From Candidatus Anammoxibacter sp. (GTDB lineage: Bacteria; Planctomycetota; Brocadiia; Brocadiales; Anammoxibacteraceae), in contig JAIQZO010000024.1 in NCBI GenBank assembly GCA_021777055.1, positions 434,001 to 498,000 on the forward strand: 64,000 bases of DNA. The letters run 5' to 3'. Made by a program: the position numbers and the translations under genes. The notes under the pieces are model-generated. The model made no database searches and had not been told where the DNA came from. It was given only the letters and a program-made list of their open reading frames with translations. This document shows, one piece after another, positions 9,620 through 19,063 of this stretch. Positions within the stretch are counted from its first letter, which is position 1. The number at the start of each line of letters is the position of its first letter.

Positions 9620-12600
9620 GTGTTAAATAAAATTATACAATACGCTTTACATAATCGCCTAATAATTATCGCAGCATCAGTGCTGCTTTTAATATCAGGC
9701 ATTTACACGGCTTCCAAAATGGAAGTTGATGTATTTCCAGACCTTACAGCTCCAACGGTGGTAGTGTTAACCGAAGCGCACGGAATGGCGCCGGAAGAAG
9801 TTGAGAAATTGGTAACCTTTCAGATTGAAACGTCAGTCAATGGGGCCACTAATGTACGCAGAGTAAGGTCATCCTCTGCTGCAGGGATATCAATTGTTTG
9901 GATAGAGTTTGAGTGGGGAACAGATATTTTTAAGGCACGGCAAATAGTTAGCGAAAAACTAACAACCATTGCCGAAAAGCTACCTCTGGGAGTAGGAAAC
10001 CCTACACTTGCACCTCAATCATCCATCATGGGTGAGATTATGCTCATTGGTTTATCATCAGATAGCACAACCCCAATGGATTTAAGAACCATTGCCGACT
10101 GGAATATTCGACCAAGGTTATTGGCAACAGGAGGTGTGTCACAGGTAATTGTTATTGGCGGCGAATTTAAGCAATACCAAATACTTGCATCACCTCAAAA
10201 GATGAAATATTACAATATTTCTTTAAACGAATTACTAAAATCCAGTGAAGAAAGCAACCTTAATGCTTCAGGTGGTTTTATGAATGAATTTGGCAACGAA
10301 TACATCATAAGAGGTCTTGGGAGAACAAACAAAGTGGAAGAAATAGGCAATGCCGTAATCAAGGTTGTCAACAATGTTCCCATAAAAATAGAAGATGTTG
10401 CAGAGATTAAAATGGGCGGGGCAATCCCTAAAATCGGAGACGGTTCGCTTAAAGCAAGCCCTGCAATTATTATGACTGTAGCAAAACAGCCGGGAACTAA
10501 CACCCTGGAACTCACAGAAGAAATTGATAATGCTATTATAGAGATTGCCAAAACCCTACCTTCTGACATTAAAATCAACAGCAATATATTTCGCCAATCA
10601 GATTTTATTCAGGCTTCTATAAGCAATATCCAAAAAGCGCTAATTGAGGGTTCTATCTTTGTAGTTATAATAATGTTCCTGTTCTTAATGAACTTTCGAA
10701 CCACCATTATTTCCCTAATTGCGATTCCCCTTTCACTTATCGTTTCCATCATTACTCTTAAATTTTTAGGATTTACCATAAATACCATGTCCCTTGGCGG
10801 AATGGCAATAGCCATTGGCTCTTTGGTAGACGATGCTGTTATTGATGTTGAAAACGTCTTTAAACGTCTAAAAGAAAACGCACAAAAAAGCATTGAATGG
10901 CGAAAGAGCCCACTTGTTATAGTTTATGATGCCTCTAAAGAGATTCGATCTTCAATCTTTAATGCGACCCTTATCATCATCGTTGCGTTTGTCCCCTTGT
11001 TTTTTCTTAGCGGGATGGAAGGAAGAATGTTACAGCCACTGGGAATATCCTTTATCGTCTCTCTGTTTGCATCACTAATTGTTGCGGTAACACTTACCCC
11101 TGTACTTTGCAGTTTTATGCTGACCAGTGACAAAATGCTTTTAAAACAAGCAAAAGGAAGTTGGCTAGAAAGACGACTTAACCGATATTATAATTCCGCA
11201 TTAGGAAGAGTCATGAAAATTAAAAAAACAGTACTTGGATTATCCATAGTGTTGTTTATTGTAGCGAGTTTTCTAATGTTTGGTTTGGGGAGAAGTTTCT
11301 TACCCGAATTTAACGAAGGTACTTTAACGGTAAGCGCAGTTAGTATGCCCGGCATATCACTCGAAGAATCAAATAAAATTGGAAATAGAATTGAAAATAT
11401 CCTACTGGCGATTCCAGAAATCTCAATTACGTCACGCAGAACAGGAAGAGCCGAATTAGACGAACATGCGCAGGGTGTAAATGCTGCTGAGATTGATGCT
11501 CCTTTTGTCTTGACTGGGCGAAGTAAGGAAGAATTTATAATAGAAGTGCGAGAAAAATTAAGCGCTGTTTCTGAAGCGAACATCACCATCGGACAACCCA
11601 TAGGACACCGAATTGACCACATGCTTTCAGGTACAAGAGCCAACATAGCCATTAAACTTTTTGGTACAGACTTATCCAGAATGTTTTCTCTTGCCAATCA
11701 AATAGAGCGCAACATTGAAGGCGTAGAAGGGCTTGTGGATATTAGTGTGGAACAACAAATAGAAATCCCGCAAGTACAAATAAAAGCAAAACGGAATATG
11801 CTTGCCAAGTATGGTATCTCAATAGGTCAATTTACTGAATTTATTGATATTGCCTTTGCAGGTGAAAAAGTATCGCAGGTTTTTGAAAACAATAAAAGTT
11901 TTGATCTGGTATTACGCTTTAATGACGAAAACAGGGGTAAAATAGAAAACATCCGCAACGTTTTAATTGATACCAATATCAAACCAGCACAACTAAACAC
12001 TCAGTACTCAACACTTAAAATACCATTGTATTATGTAGCAGATATTGTTTCAACAGCAGGCCCCAACACCATTAACCGGGAGAATGTACAACGGAAAATT
12101 GTAGTTTCAGCCAATGTCGCCGGTCGTGATTTAAAAAGCGTAGTAAATCAAGTTAAAGAAAAAATAGATGATAATATTGAGTTGCCGGAAGATTACCGAA
12201 TTCAATATGGCGGACAATTTGAAAGTGAGGCAAAGGCATCGAAAATATTATTCCTCAGTTCTTTAATGTCTTTACTCATAATATTCCTTTTGCTTTATCA
12301 GGAATTTAAGAATATCAAGATTGCAGGAATTGTTTTTCTTAATTTACCCTTAGCTCTGATAGGTGGAGTCTTAAGCATTTGGTTTACATCAGGAATAATG
12401 AGTATCCCTTCGATCATTGGATTTATTACTCTGTTTGGAATAGCGACACGTAACGGTATATTATTGGTATCAAACTACCAGACGTTGCAAAATCAAGGTG
12501 TGGCGCTGTATGAAACTGTTATTAAAGGCTCTTTAGATAGACTAAACCCGATTCTAATGACCGCCTTAACTACCGCGTTGGCATTAATTCCATTAGCAAT

Positions 12601-12742
12601 GACCGGCAACTTGCCTGGAAACGAAATACAAAGTCCAATGGCAAAGGTAATATTAGGAGGCTTACTCAGTTCTACGCTCTTAAATATATTCGTCATTCCA
12701 GTTGTATACTACATTTCAAATGTAAAAAAAGAGAAAACGTAA
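9620..12742 (+). CDS. czcA: Heavy-metal efflux RND pump of system 1 (CzcA/CusA family)
   Basis: At 1040 residues from a GTG start this is a full-length HME-RND proton antiporter that drives metal export from inner membrane and periplasm through the channel. It shows TM1 at the N-terminus (LIIIAASVLLLISGIYTA), the porter-domain entry DVFPDLTAPTVVVLTEA, and the TM4 relay GSLVDDAVIDVEN with acidic residues at about 404, 405, 409 and 411. Internal duplication is visible (second membrane set from about residue 860). The stop codon lies just at the edge of an interspersed repeat. Substrate is unresolved: the His-rich partners suggest a divalent cation such as Zn, Co or Ni, but this is inference. 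Confidence 0.93.
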   Translation: MLNKIIQYALHNRLIIIAASVLLLISGIYTASKMEVDVFPDLTAPTVVVLTEAHGMAPEEVEKLVTFQIETSVNGATNVRRVRSSSAAGISIVWIEFEWGTDIFKARQIVSEKLTTIAEKLPLGVGNPTLAPQSSIMGEIMLIGLSSDSTTPMDLRTIADWNIRPRLLATGGVSQVIVIGGEFKQYQILASPQKMKYYNISLNELLKSSEESNLNASGGFMNEFGNEYIIRGLGRTNKVEEIGNAVIKVVNNVPIKIEDVAEIKMGGAIPKIGDGSLKASPAIIMTVAKQPGTNTLELTEEIDNAIIEIAKTLPSDIKINSNIFRQSDFIQASISNIQKALIEGSIFVVIIMFLFLMNFRTTIISLIAIPLSLIVSIITLKFLGFTINTMSLGGMAIAIGSLVDDAVIDVENVFKRLKENAQKSIEWRKSPLVIVYDASKEIRSSIFNATLIIIVAFVPLFFLSGMEGRMLQPLGISFIVSLFASLIVAVTLTPVLCSFMLTSDKMLLKQAKGSWLERRLNRYYNSALGRVMKIKKTVLGLSIVLFIVASFLMFGLGRSFLPEFNEGTLTVSAVSMPGISLEESNKIGNRIENILLAIPEISITSRRTGRAELDEHAQGVNAAEIDAPFVLTGRSKEEFIIEVREKLSAVSEANITIGQPIGHRIDHMLSGTRANIAIKLFGTDLSRMFSLANQIERNIEGVEGLVDISVEQQIEIPQVQIKAKRNMLAKYGISIGQFTEFIDIAFAGEKVSQVFENNKSFDLVLRFNDENRGKIENIRNVLIDTNIKPAQLNTQYSTLKIPLYYVADIVSTAGPNTINRENVQRKIVVSANVAGRDLKSVVNQVKEKIDDNIELPEDYRIQYGGQFESEAKASKILFLSSLMSLLIIFLLLYQEFKNIKIAGIVFLNLPLALIGGVLSIWFTSGIMSIPSIIGFITLFGIATRNGILLVSNYQTLQNQGVALYETVIKGSLDRLNPILMTALTTALALIPLAMTGNLPGNEIQSPMAKVILGGLLSSTLLNIFVIPVVYYISNVKKEKT

Positions 12743-12846
12743 CTAGTAAGGTGAATAGGCTGAAGGTAAAAACCACTGCCTTTTGTAGTTGACTTTTAAG
12801 CTCTTTATCTTCAGCCGTCAGCCTTCAGCCTATCCACCTGATTAGT
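12742..12846. repeat. MITE-like interspersed repeat, copy 1
   Basis: This 105-bp repeat lies where the plus-strand pump gene and the minus-strand arsenite permease gene converge. Its ends are inverted: AGGTGAATAGGCTGAAGG on the left and CCTTCAGCCTATCCACCT on the right. The same end sequence occurs at 33671-33815, 50578-50722 and 59550-59990. The right half supplies the last codons and stop of the permease gene. It could also act as a bidirectional terminator through its long hairpin. Confidence 0.75.
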
Positions 12847-13950
12847 CGCACATTGTGGCAAGTTTAAAGTGCATTCTTTAAACAAAAAGCACGTTTTTTT
12901 GCATATAGCAACTAGCATCAACATCAAAGGCACTTCAATTAACACACCTACTACAGTAGCTAACGAGGCACCGGATGAGAGTCCAAAGAGCATTGTTGAT
13001 GTGGCTATTGCCACTTCAAAATGGTTAGACGCCCCTATCAGTGCAGAAGGCGCTGCGTCATGGTACGAAAGCTTTAATAATCTAGCCAGGACAAAGTAGC
13101 CTAGGACAAAAATGAATATTGTCTGTAAAAAAAGCGGTATAGCAATCCACAGTATTGTTAATGGATTACCAATTATTATTTCACCTTTAAAGGAAAATAG
13201 AAGAATTAGTGTTGCTAAAAGGGCTGTTATACTGACAGGTGTCAACCAATGCAAAAACTTTTCGCTAAACCATTGGATACCTTTGTATCTTATAATCAAT
13301 TTACGGGTGAAATATCCTGTAACCAAAGGAAATGCCACGTAAATCATTACAGAAAACAGTATAGTCTGCCATGGAATAGGCATGGCATTTACACCTAATA
13401 GAAACCCGCCTAAAGGGCCATACAAAACAAGCATTGTCAATGAGTTAATCGCAACCATTACCAGAGTAAGCCCGTCACTTCCCTTTGCCAGATAATTCCA
13501 CATTAATACCATGGCGGTACAAGGGGCAATCCCTAACAGAATGGAACCGGATATGTAACTACGAAACAGTTCCACCTCCTGACCAGATTTGAGAATTTCT
13601 GTTCCGGGCAAGAATCCTTTGAAAACATGGCCTAGGAAAAATGAGGCAATGAAATACATGGTAAATGGTTTTATGGCCCAATTGATAAATAGAGTTAACG
13701 CTACGGGTTTTGGGGTCTTAGCTGATTTTACAACTTCCGCAAAGTTAATCTTTACCATAATAGGGTACATCATAAAGAAGAGGCAGATGGCAATAGGGAT
13801 AGAAACCTGATGCACAGAAAAAGAATCCAGTTTAATTGCAAACCCTGGAATCATCTTACCGATTAAGATACCTATACCAATACACAGCAAAACCCAAAGA
13901 GTCAGATATTTCTCAAATATAGATAGTCCTTTTTTCTTTTTTTTCATCAC
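12811..13950 (-). CDS. acr3: Arsenite efflux permease, Acr3/ArsB type
   Basis: The 379-residue protein has about ten membrane spans and the Acr3 signatures: [19 protein letters not shown] with the essential Cys, and [19 protein letters not shown] near residue 310. Acr3 exports As(III), coupled to the proton motive force. It lies downstream of an arsR gene on the same strand, consistent with arsenic control. The C-terminus is odd: the last roughly twelve residues ([11 protein letters not shown]) and the stop are encoded inside an interspersed repeat, so the native end was probably replaced when the repeat arrived. The core transporter appears intact. Confidence 0.93.
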   Translation of the reverse strand: MMKKKKKGLSIFEKYLTLWVLLCIGIGILIGKMIPGFAIKLDSFSVHQVSIPIAICLFFMMYPIMVKINFAEVVKSAKTPKPVALTLFINWAIKPFTMYFIASFFLGHVFKGFLPGTEILKSGQEVELFRSYISGSILLGIAPCTAMVLMWNYLAKGSDGLTLVMVAINSLTMLVLYGPLGGFLLGVNAMPIPWQTILFSVMIYVAFPLVTGYFTRKLIIRYKGIQWFSEKFLHWLTPVSITALLATLILLFSFKGEIIIGNPLTILWIAIPLFLQTIFIFVLGYFVLARLLKLSYHDAAPSALIGASNHFEVAIATSTMLFGLSSGASLATVVGVLIEVPLMLMLVAICKKTCFLFKECTLNLPQCATNQVDRLKADG

Positions 13951-14205
13951 GCTTATATTTAAAGATTATTTTGTATCTATTTTGCGTAAATGTTACATTG
14001 CGTCTTAAAATAATGTTTGTACAGCTAAAGCGTTCTGGGGTCTGCGTTCTAGAACACTTTCTTTCCTGAAATTATAAATGAACGGCTTAACATGCATACC
14101 GCATGGTAAACGTATTTTTCAATAAACCTTTGAACCCTGAACCACCGAACGTTTAACCTATGTATAAATTACGCTGAATAATTGCATTATTTTATCTATT
14201 CTGTA

Positions 14206-14538
14206 TCAACATGAAGAATCTGAAGCAGTTACTTCTTGTGAGAAAAACAGCCCTATCGTATGTTTTGCCTCTTTCCATTCGTCCAAATCAATACAGTAAC
14301 AAACTCTAGGGCCGTCTATATCACCCTTTATTAAGCCTGCATTTTTTAACTCTTTCAGGTGCTGAGATACTGTAGATTGAGACAGTGGGAGTTCATTGAC
14401 AACATCACTGCAAATACATGATTTTCTTTTGATCAACAGATTAAGAATGGAGATCCGTGCAGGATGTGCCAGGGCTTTACAATACAGAGCAACCTTTTTC
14501 TCCTTAATATTAAATTCGTTAAATTTTGTCGTCGCCAC
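14206..14538 (-). CDS. arsR: ArsR-family metalloregulator
   Basis: The 110-residue winged-helix protein starts at a GTG with AGAGGA upstream. The family fold is visible as [20 protein letters not shown], then [20 protein letters not shown] (recognition helix) and [20 protein letters not shown] (wing). Cysteines at the start of the DNA-binding region (KSCICSD) match the As(III)/Sb(III)-sensing CxC position of ArsR. Such repressors leave DNA when metal binds. It lies 255 bases upstream of acr3 in the same direction, so acr3 is the probable target. No operator was identified by eye. Confidence 0.92.
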   Translation of the reverse strand: MATTKFNEFNIKEKKVALYCKALAHPARISILNLLIKRKSCICSDVVNELPLSQSTVSQHLKELKNAGLIKGDIDGPRVCYCIDLDEWKEAKHTIGLFFSQEVTASDSSC

Positions 14539-14619
14539 AACTACATCCTCTATCGCAAATATACGATAATATAATTAAAAAGTCAACTCGCTTTTAAAAT
14601 ATTCTAACCATGTACTCTA

Positions 14620-14958
14620 TCAAGAATTTCTTGGCCAGTACATAATGATAAAGACACCTATGAGACAAATAATACCGCCAACTATGTCATATCTGTCAGG
14701 ATCAACCTTATCAATTTTCCATCCCCAGAGTATTGACATGAATATAAACACCCCTCCATAAGCAGCATAAACCCTGCCAAAATCAAAGTGAGCCGGTTGA
14801 AGCGTAGGTATTATTCCATAAAGTACAAGAACTAATCCGCCCAATATGCCAATAAAGACACTTTTCCCTTCCCTGAGCCATAGCCAAACAAGGTATCCTC
14901 CGCCTATCTCAGCTAATCCGGCAAGTATAAATAGTATGATTGATTTGGTAATTGACAC
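14620..14958 (-). CDS. YnfA/UPF0060 family small membrane protein
   Basis: This 112-residue protein has four membrane spans and the UPF0060 features [20 protein letters not shown] and [20 protein letters not shown]. YnfA-like proteins are SMR-type small transporters, and some are linked to drug or metal-related efflux, but the substrate is not known. It starts at a GTG and precedes arsR by 81 bases on the same strand, so it may be transcribed with the arsenic genes. Confidence 0.9.
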   Translation of the reverse strand: MSITKSIILFILAGLAEIGGGYLVWLWLREGKSVFIGILGGLVLVLYGIIPTLQPAHFDFGRVYAAYGGVFIFMSILWGWKIDKVDPDRYDIVGGIICLIGVFIIMYWPRNS

Positions 14959-15332
14959 AATTCTTTAAATATGAACAAATGTATTATTTGGAAAGATAAT
15001 GATTTCTGTAGACTTTTGTATTTATTACTGGAGCAGCCTTAAAGACTGCTCCAAGTATCTTTAATATACAAGCAAAGGAATATACCGCATTCTATTTTGC
15101 TAAGGTTTTGAAAAAAACTTCAATTTTACGTTATACATGATATCGGTTTATTCTAATAGATGCAAAACATTTGCGTTCCTGTAGGGTCTATTAAAACATT
15201 TAGATGCAGTCTGCAAGACTGCTCCAGCATTTAACTTGATTGAATAGCAACTAAGGCATGGATTTAAAGCACCAATTTTATGCAAACTTTGGGACAAACC
15301 AAGTATTAGAATTCGAGTATAGAGGAGAAAAA
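14959..15332. other. Intergenic region with short inverted repeats
   Basis: About 370 bases without a credible gene. A short hairpin GGAGCAG-CTGCTCC lies near 15031-15053 and a related half (GACTGCTCCAG) near 15210-15225. These could be terminators or repeat debris. The small minus-strand open frame here has no recognisable features. Confidence 0.4.
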
Positions 15333-15862
15333 TCAACAACTGCATAATTTTGATTCTTTTAAAGTAGAATAACCCTCTTTAATCAAAAAGACAGAAATGA
15401 TTATTCCTACAATGGGGGCTGCCTGCCAGAAATTATATAGATAATTCAGGCCTAATCCAATTAACAATGCTACAGACAGGAACATACACGCAAATGTCTG
15501 TTTGGAATCAGTATCAGACTTCTACTTTTTACTGATTTTCCGGTCTGCTGTTTCATATAAAACAAGACAAGCATTATGATTAACGAGGTAATTGCAATGA
15601 GTATTCCAACAATACTTAGATCAGGGATCTTATGGAAATATAACTTTCCGATAGATCCATATAGAATATAAGAGGCAAGGATAAAAAACGTATAAGCTAC
15701 AAATCTTATCGCCTTTTTCTCTACCCTTTCCTCCTCCTCTTCAGATATCTTCCCATGTCTTCTAAATCTCCAGATCATTACTCCAGCAGACAATGATTCA
15801 ACAAAACTATCAAGCCCAAATCCGACTAATGCTATGCAGCCAGATAACAATCCCATAAACAC
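15333..15862 (-). pseudogene. Frameshifted cation-transporter-like membrane protein
   Basis: The frame opens with membrane helices (LVGFGLDSFVESLSAGVMIW, IRFVAYTFFILASYILYGS) resembling the cation-diffusion-facilitator-like N-terminal unit, then runs into nonsense (SLILIPNRHLRVCSCL) at 15470. One base later the correct frame continues with SKQTFACMFLSVALLIGLGL and VGIIISVFLIKEGYSTLKES to a stop at 15333-15335. A duplicate of the 3' part at 23294-23490 has the missing base (CTGATAGCTG instead of CTGATACTG), showing a one-base deletion here. It lies just downstream of the RND pump gene of system 2. Confidence 0.75.
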
Positions 15863-15952
15863 TGATACTACTCCTTCTAAAACATTGTATCAACCGTGAA
15901 ATATGATATTAAAAGCGCTTTTTCATGAAGCCTTAAATCATTATACTTAATT

Positions 15953-18900
15953 TTAAAACGAATAAACATCTCCTTCACTCTCAATTGCGTTTCTTCCAGT
16001 CGCTAGATATAATGCTGGAAGTATGAATAATGTCAAAAGTGTAGAAGTAATTACGCCACCTATTACAACTGTGGCAAGTGGACGTTGAACTTCAGATCCA
16101 ACATTGGTTGAAATGGCCATCGGAATGAAGCCTACCGCATCTGTAATAGCGGTTGCCATTACAGGAAGTAGCCGTTGTTTAGACGCAGTCACAATTGCCT
16201 CTCCTAAAACAATACCTTCCTTCCTTAAATTCCTAATAGCAGATACTAATATCTGACCATTAAGTACCGCTATGCCACTTAAGGCTATAAATCCGATAGC
16301 CGCGCTGACGCTAAAAGGCAATTCCCTGGCCCATAACGCAAAAACACCTCCTATAAACGCAAATGGAATACCTGTATAAATAATGAGAACATCAACAATA
16401 TTCTTCAGACTAAAGTACAGCAAAAAAAATATTAGTAAAAGCGAGATGGGAACAACAATCATAAAACGTATTTTGGAACGTTGCAGATGTTCAAATTGCC
16501 CTCCCCATTCAATTACATATCCTTCAGGTAGATTCATTTCGTTTTCAATACGAGTTTGAGCTTCTTGTACAAAAGAGGCAATATCCCTACCTCTGACATT
16601 GCATTGTATTTTTATTAAGCGACGGCCCCATTCCCTATTTATGGTTGAATAACCTTCTGTTTCCCTAACTTCAGCTAAATTACGAAGCGGCAATAGTTGG
16701 CCTGATTCAGTGGGGATCAGTGTGTTAGCCAGGGCACCTACATCAGTACGTTGTTTTTCAGGCAACCGTACTACCAATGGAAACCTCCTCTGCCCTTCAA
16801 AGATGTCGCCTGTCTGATGAACACCAACCGTTTTAACGAGATCAAGCACGTTGCTTGCAGGAATTCCATGTCTTGCAATCTGCTCCTGGTTTATTACTAC
16901 CTGAAGAGTAGGTTGTCCTGTTATTTGCTCTCCGGCGATATCTGAAACGCCTTTGATACTCTTAAGGATTTCCTGCACACTGTTGCTCAGACGCACCAGT
17001 TCATCAAAATTATCACCATAAATCTTTATACCCACGTCTGACCGTATGCCGGTAACCATCTCATTCAACCTCATTTCAATGGGTTGGGTGAAAACCATGT
17101 TTACGCCAGGCAGGTCTTCAAGCTCTTTTTCCATTTGCTTAATTAGTTCAGCCTGAGTTTTGCCATGTTTCCATTGTTCTCTCGGATTAAGCGTGATAAA
17201 AATATCTGTCAGTTCTATACCCATTGGATCTGTGGCAACTTCGGCTGTGCCTATCCGACTCCATGTGTATTTAATCTCGTCCGGGAAAATTTTAAGAAGG
17301 AGTTTCTCAATGCGGGAGTTGTAGGAAACTGCCTCCTCGATAGATACTCCGGCAAGGCGTATAGTATTAATAACGATAGCTCCTTCTTTAAGTTTTGGTA
17401 TAAATTCCCCTCCCAACCTGGTACCGACAAAGGTAGTTCCAATTAGCAAAACAAACACAAAGCCGAATAGTGCATATTTCCAGCGAAGTATCACTGTAAG
17501 CGTAGTTGTGTAACCTCTTTTTAAGATACGTTCTATAAAACCTTCTTTTCCTCTTGATTTTCTAGGTAGAAAATAATAGGACAATATGGGCGAAAGTAAT
17601 ATGGCAATTGCTAGAGCGCCAATCATTGCAAAGATAAATGTCCATGCCATTGGCCTGAACATTTTTCCTTCAACATCATCCAGTGTCAGGATAGGGAAAA
17701 AGACAATTATGATAATGCCCATACCAAATATAATGGGACGCATAACCTCTTTGCAGGATTCAGAGATGCTTTGCAGACGTTCTGTATTTGTCAATGGCCT
17801 TCCCAGAGATAGTTGCTTCTCGTTTAATCTCCGCATATTTATATCCGTCATCACAACAGAACCATCAACAATAATGCCGAAGTCAATGGCACCCATGCTC
17901 AATAGACTGGCAGCTATGGAGAGTTCATACATGCCAAAAACAGCAAAAAGCATGGAGATTGGGATTGCAATTGCCACAAGCAAACCAACACGAAAGCTAC
18001 CTAATATTAGAAATAACACTAAAATTACCAGGAGGGCCCCATAAATCAAATTATGCTTGACTGTATTGATTACCTTGTCTATAAGATCTGTACGATCGTA
18101 AACGATATCCACTTTTACATCCTCAGGCAGGGACTTGCTTACTATTTCAAGACTCTTTTTTAATCCTTCAGTTACTTTTTTGCTATTTTCACCCATTAAG
18201 GCAAAACCGAGTCCCAGTACTATTTCTCCCTGACCCTGGGCAGTTACTGCTCCTTGACGGATTTCGTGTCCTATTGCCACATCCGCAACGTCCCTGACAT
18301 AGACAGGCGCTCCTTTGTGTGCCTTCAGTACGATGTTTTCTATTTGTTTAATTGTGCTAACTCGACCTATTCCATGTACAAGCAATGATTGCCCGGCGGA
18401 TACGACTCGCCCACCACCAACATTATTGTTGTTTTGGCTAAGTGCATCAAATACCGAATCCATGGTTAAATTATATTTAACCAATAATTCAGGCGATACT
18501 ATAACCTGATACTGCCGCTTATAACCTCCCCAGGAATTAACTTCCGCTACTCCAGGTACCTTTCTGAGTTCAGGTTTTATAATCCAGTCATGAATGGTTC
18601 TAAGTTCATCAAGTGTATGTTCAGGGTTTGAAGAGCGTAAAATATAATGAAAGACTTCACCAAGGCCTGTTGAGATCGGGCCCAATTTCGGACGACCTAT
18701 ACCCACGGGCAAATCAACGCTTATAAGCCGTTCTAAAATGAATTGCCTGGCATCATAAATATCAGAGCTTTCATCAAATGTTGCTACAACCTGAGATAGA
18801 CCAAACTTTGATATGGAACGCACGTTAATAAGGCCAGGAAGGCCAGATATAGATAACTCTACAGGTAGTGTTATTTGTTGTTCAATTTCTGAAGGATTAA

Positions 18901-19063
18901 GATTATGAGCAACAGTATTGATCTGAATCTGTACAGGGGTAGTATCTGGAAATGCATCTATTGGTGTACGCATAGTAGCACGAACGCTAATCCCAATAAA
19001 TACGGCAAACAGTAATAAAATAAATAGCCTGTTTTTCAGCGAGAATTCTATAATATTATTCAT
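15953..19063 (-). CDS. Heavy-metal efflux RND pump of system 2 (CzcA-type)
   Basis: The 1036-residue HME-RND transporter has a complete double six-TM architecture. TM4 carries AIDFGIIVDGSVVMTDIN with D394 and D400, the CzcA-type proton relay pattern, although the usual third acidic residue (E in VEN) reads as D. The porter domains include DAFPDTTPVQIQINT and WGGYKRQYQVIVSPELLVKY. Its start overlaps the adaptor stop by eight bases, so translation is probably coupled. The role is export of a metal cation through the channel at 20543-21835. Cys/His modules in the adaptor hint at a soft metal, but the substrate cannot be fixed from sequence. Confidence 0.93.
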   Translation of the reverse strand: MNNIIEFSLKNRLFILLLFAVFIGISVRATMRTPIDAFPDTTPVQIQINTVAHNLNPSEIEQQITLPVELSISGLPGLINVRSISKFGLSQVVATFDESSDIYDARQFILERLISVDLPVGIGRPKLGPISTGLGEVFHYILRSSNPEHTLDELRTIHDWIIKPELRKVPGVAEVNSWGGYKRQYQVIVSPELLVKYNLTMDSVFDALSQNNNNVGGGRVVSAGQSLLVHGIGRVSTIKQIENIVLKAHKGAPVYVRDVADVAIGHEIRQGAVTAQGQGEIVLGLGFALMGENSKKVTEGLKKSLEIVSKSLPEDVKVDIVYDRTDLIDKVINTVKHNLIYGALLVILVLFLILGSFRVGLLVAIAIPISMLFAVFGMYELSIAASLLSMGAIDFGIIVDGSVVMTDINMRRLNEKQLSLGRPLTNTERLQSISESCKEVMRPIIFGMGIIIIVFFPILTLDDVEGKMFRPMAWTFIFAMIGALAIAILLSPILSYYFLPRKSRGKEGFIERILKRGYTTTLTVILRWKYALFGFVFVLLIGTTFVGTRLGGEFIPKLKEGAIVINTIRLAGVSIEEAVSYNSRIEKLLLKIFPDEIKYTWSRIGTAEVATDPMGIELTDIFITLNPREQWKHGKTQAELIKQMEKELEDLPGVNMVFTQPIEMRLNEMVTGIRSDVGIKIYGDNFDELVRLSNSVQEILKSIKGVSDIAGEQITGQPTLQVVINQEQIARHGIPASNVLDLVKTVGVHQTGDIFEGQRRFPLVVRLPEKQRTDVGALANTLIPTESGQLLPLRNLAEVRETEGYSTINREWGRRLIKIQCNVRGRDIASFVQEAQTRIENEMNLPEGYVIEWGGQFEHLQRSKIRFMIVVPISLLLIFFLLYFSLKNIVDVLIIYTGIPFAFIGGVFALWARELPFSVSAAIGFIALSGIAVLNGQILVSAIRNLRKEGIVLGEAIVTASKQRLLPVMATAITDAVGFIPMAISTNVGSEVQRPLATVVIGGVITSTLLTLFILPALYLATGRNAIESEGDVYSF

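Noticed and set aside
15148-15345. Small minus-strand frame upstream of the arsenic genes
   Set aside because: It overlaps the 3' end of the frameshifted transporter remnant and repeat-like sequence, and has no recognisable features.
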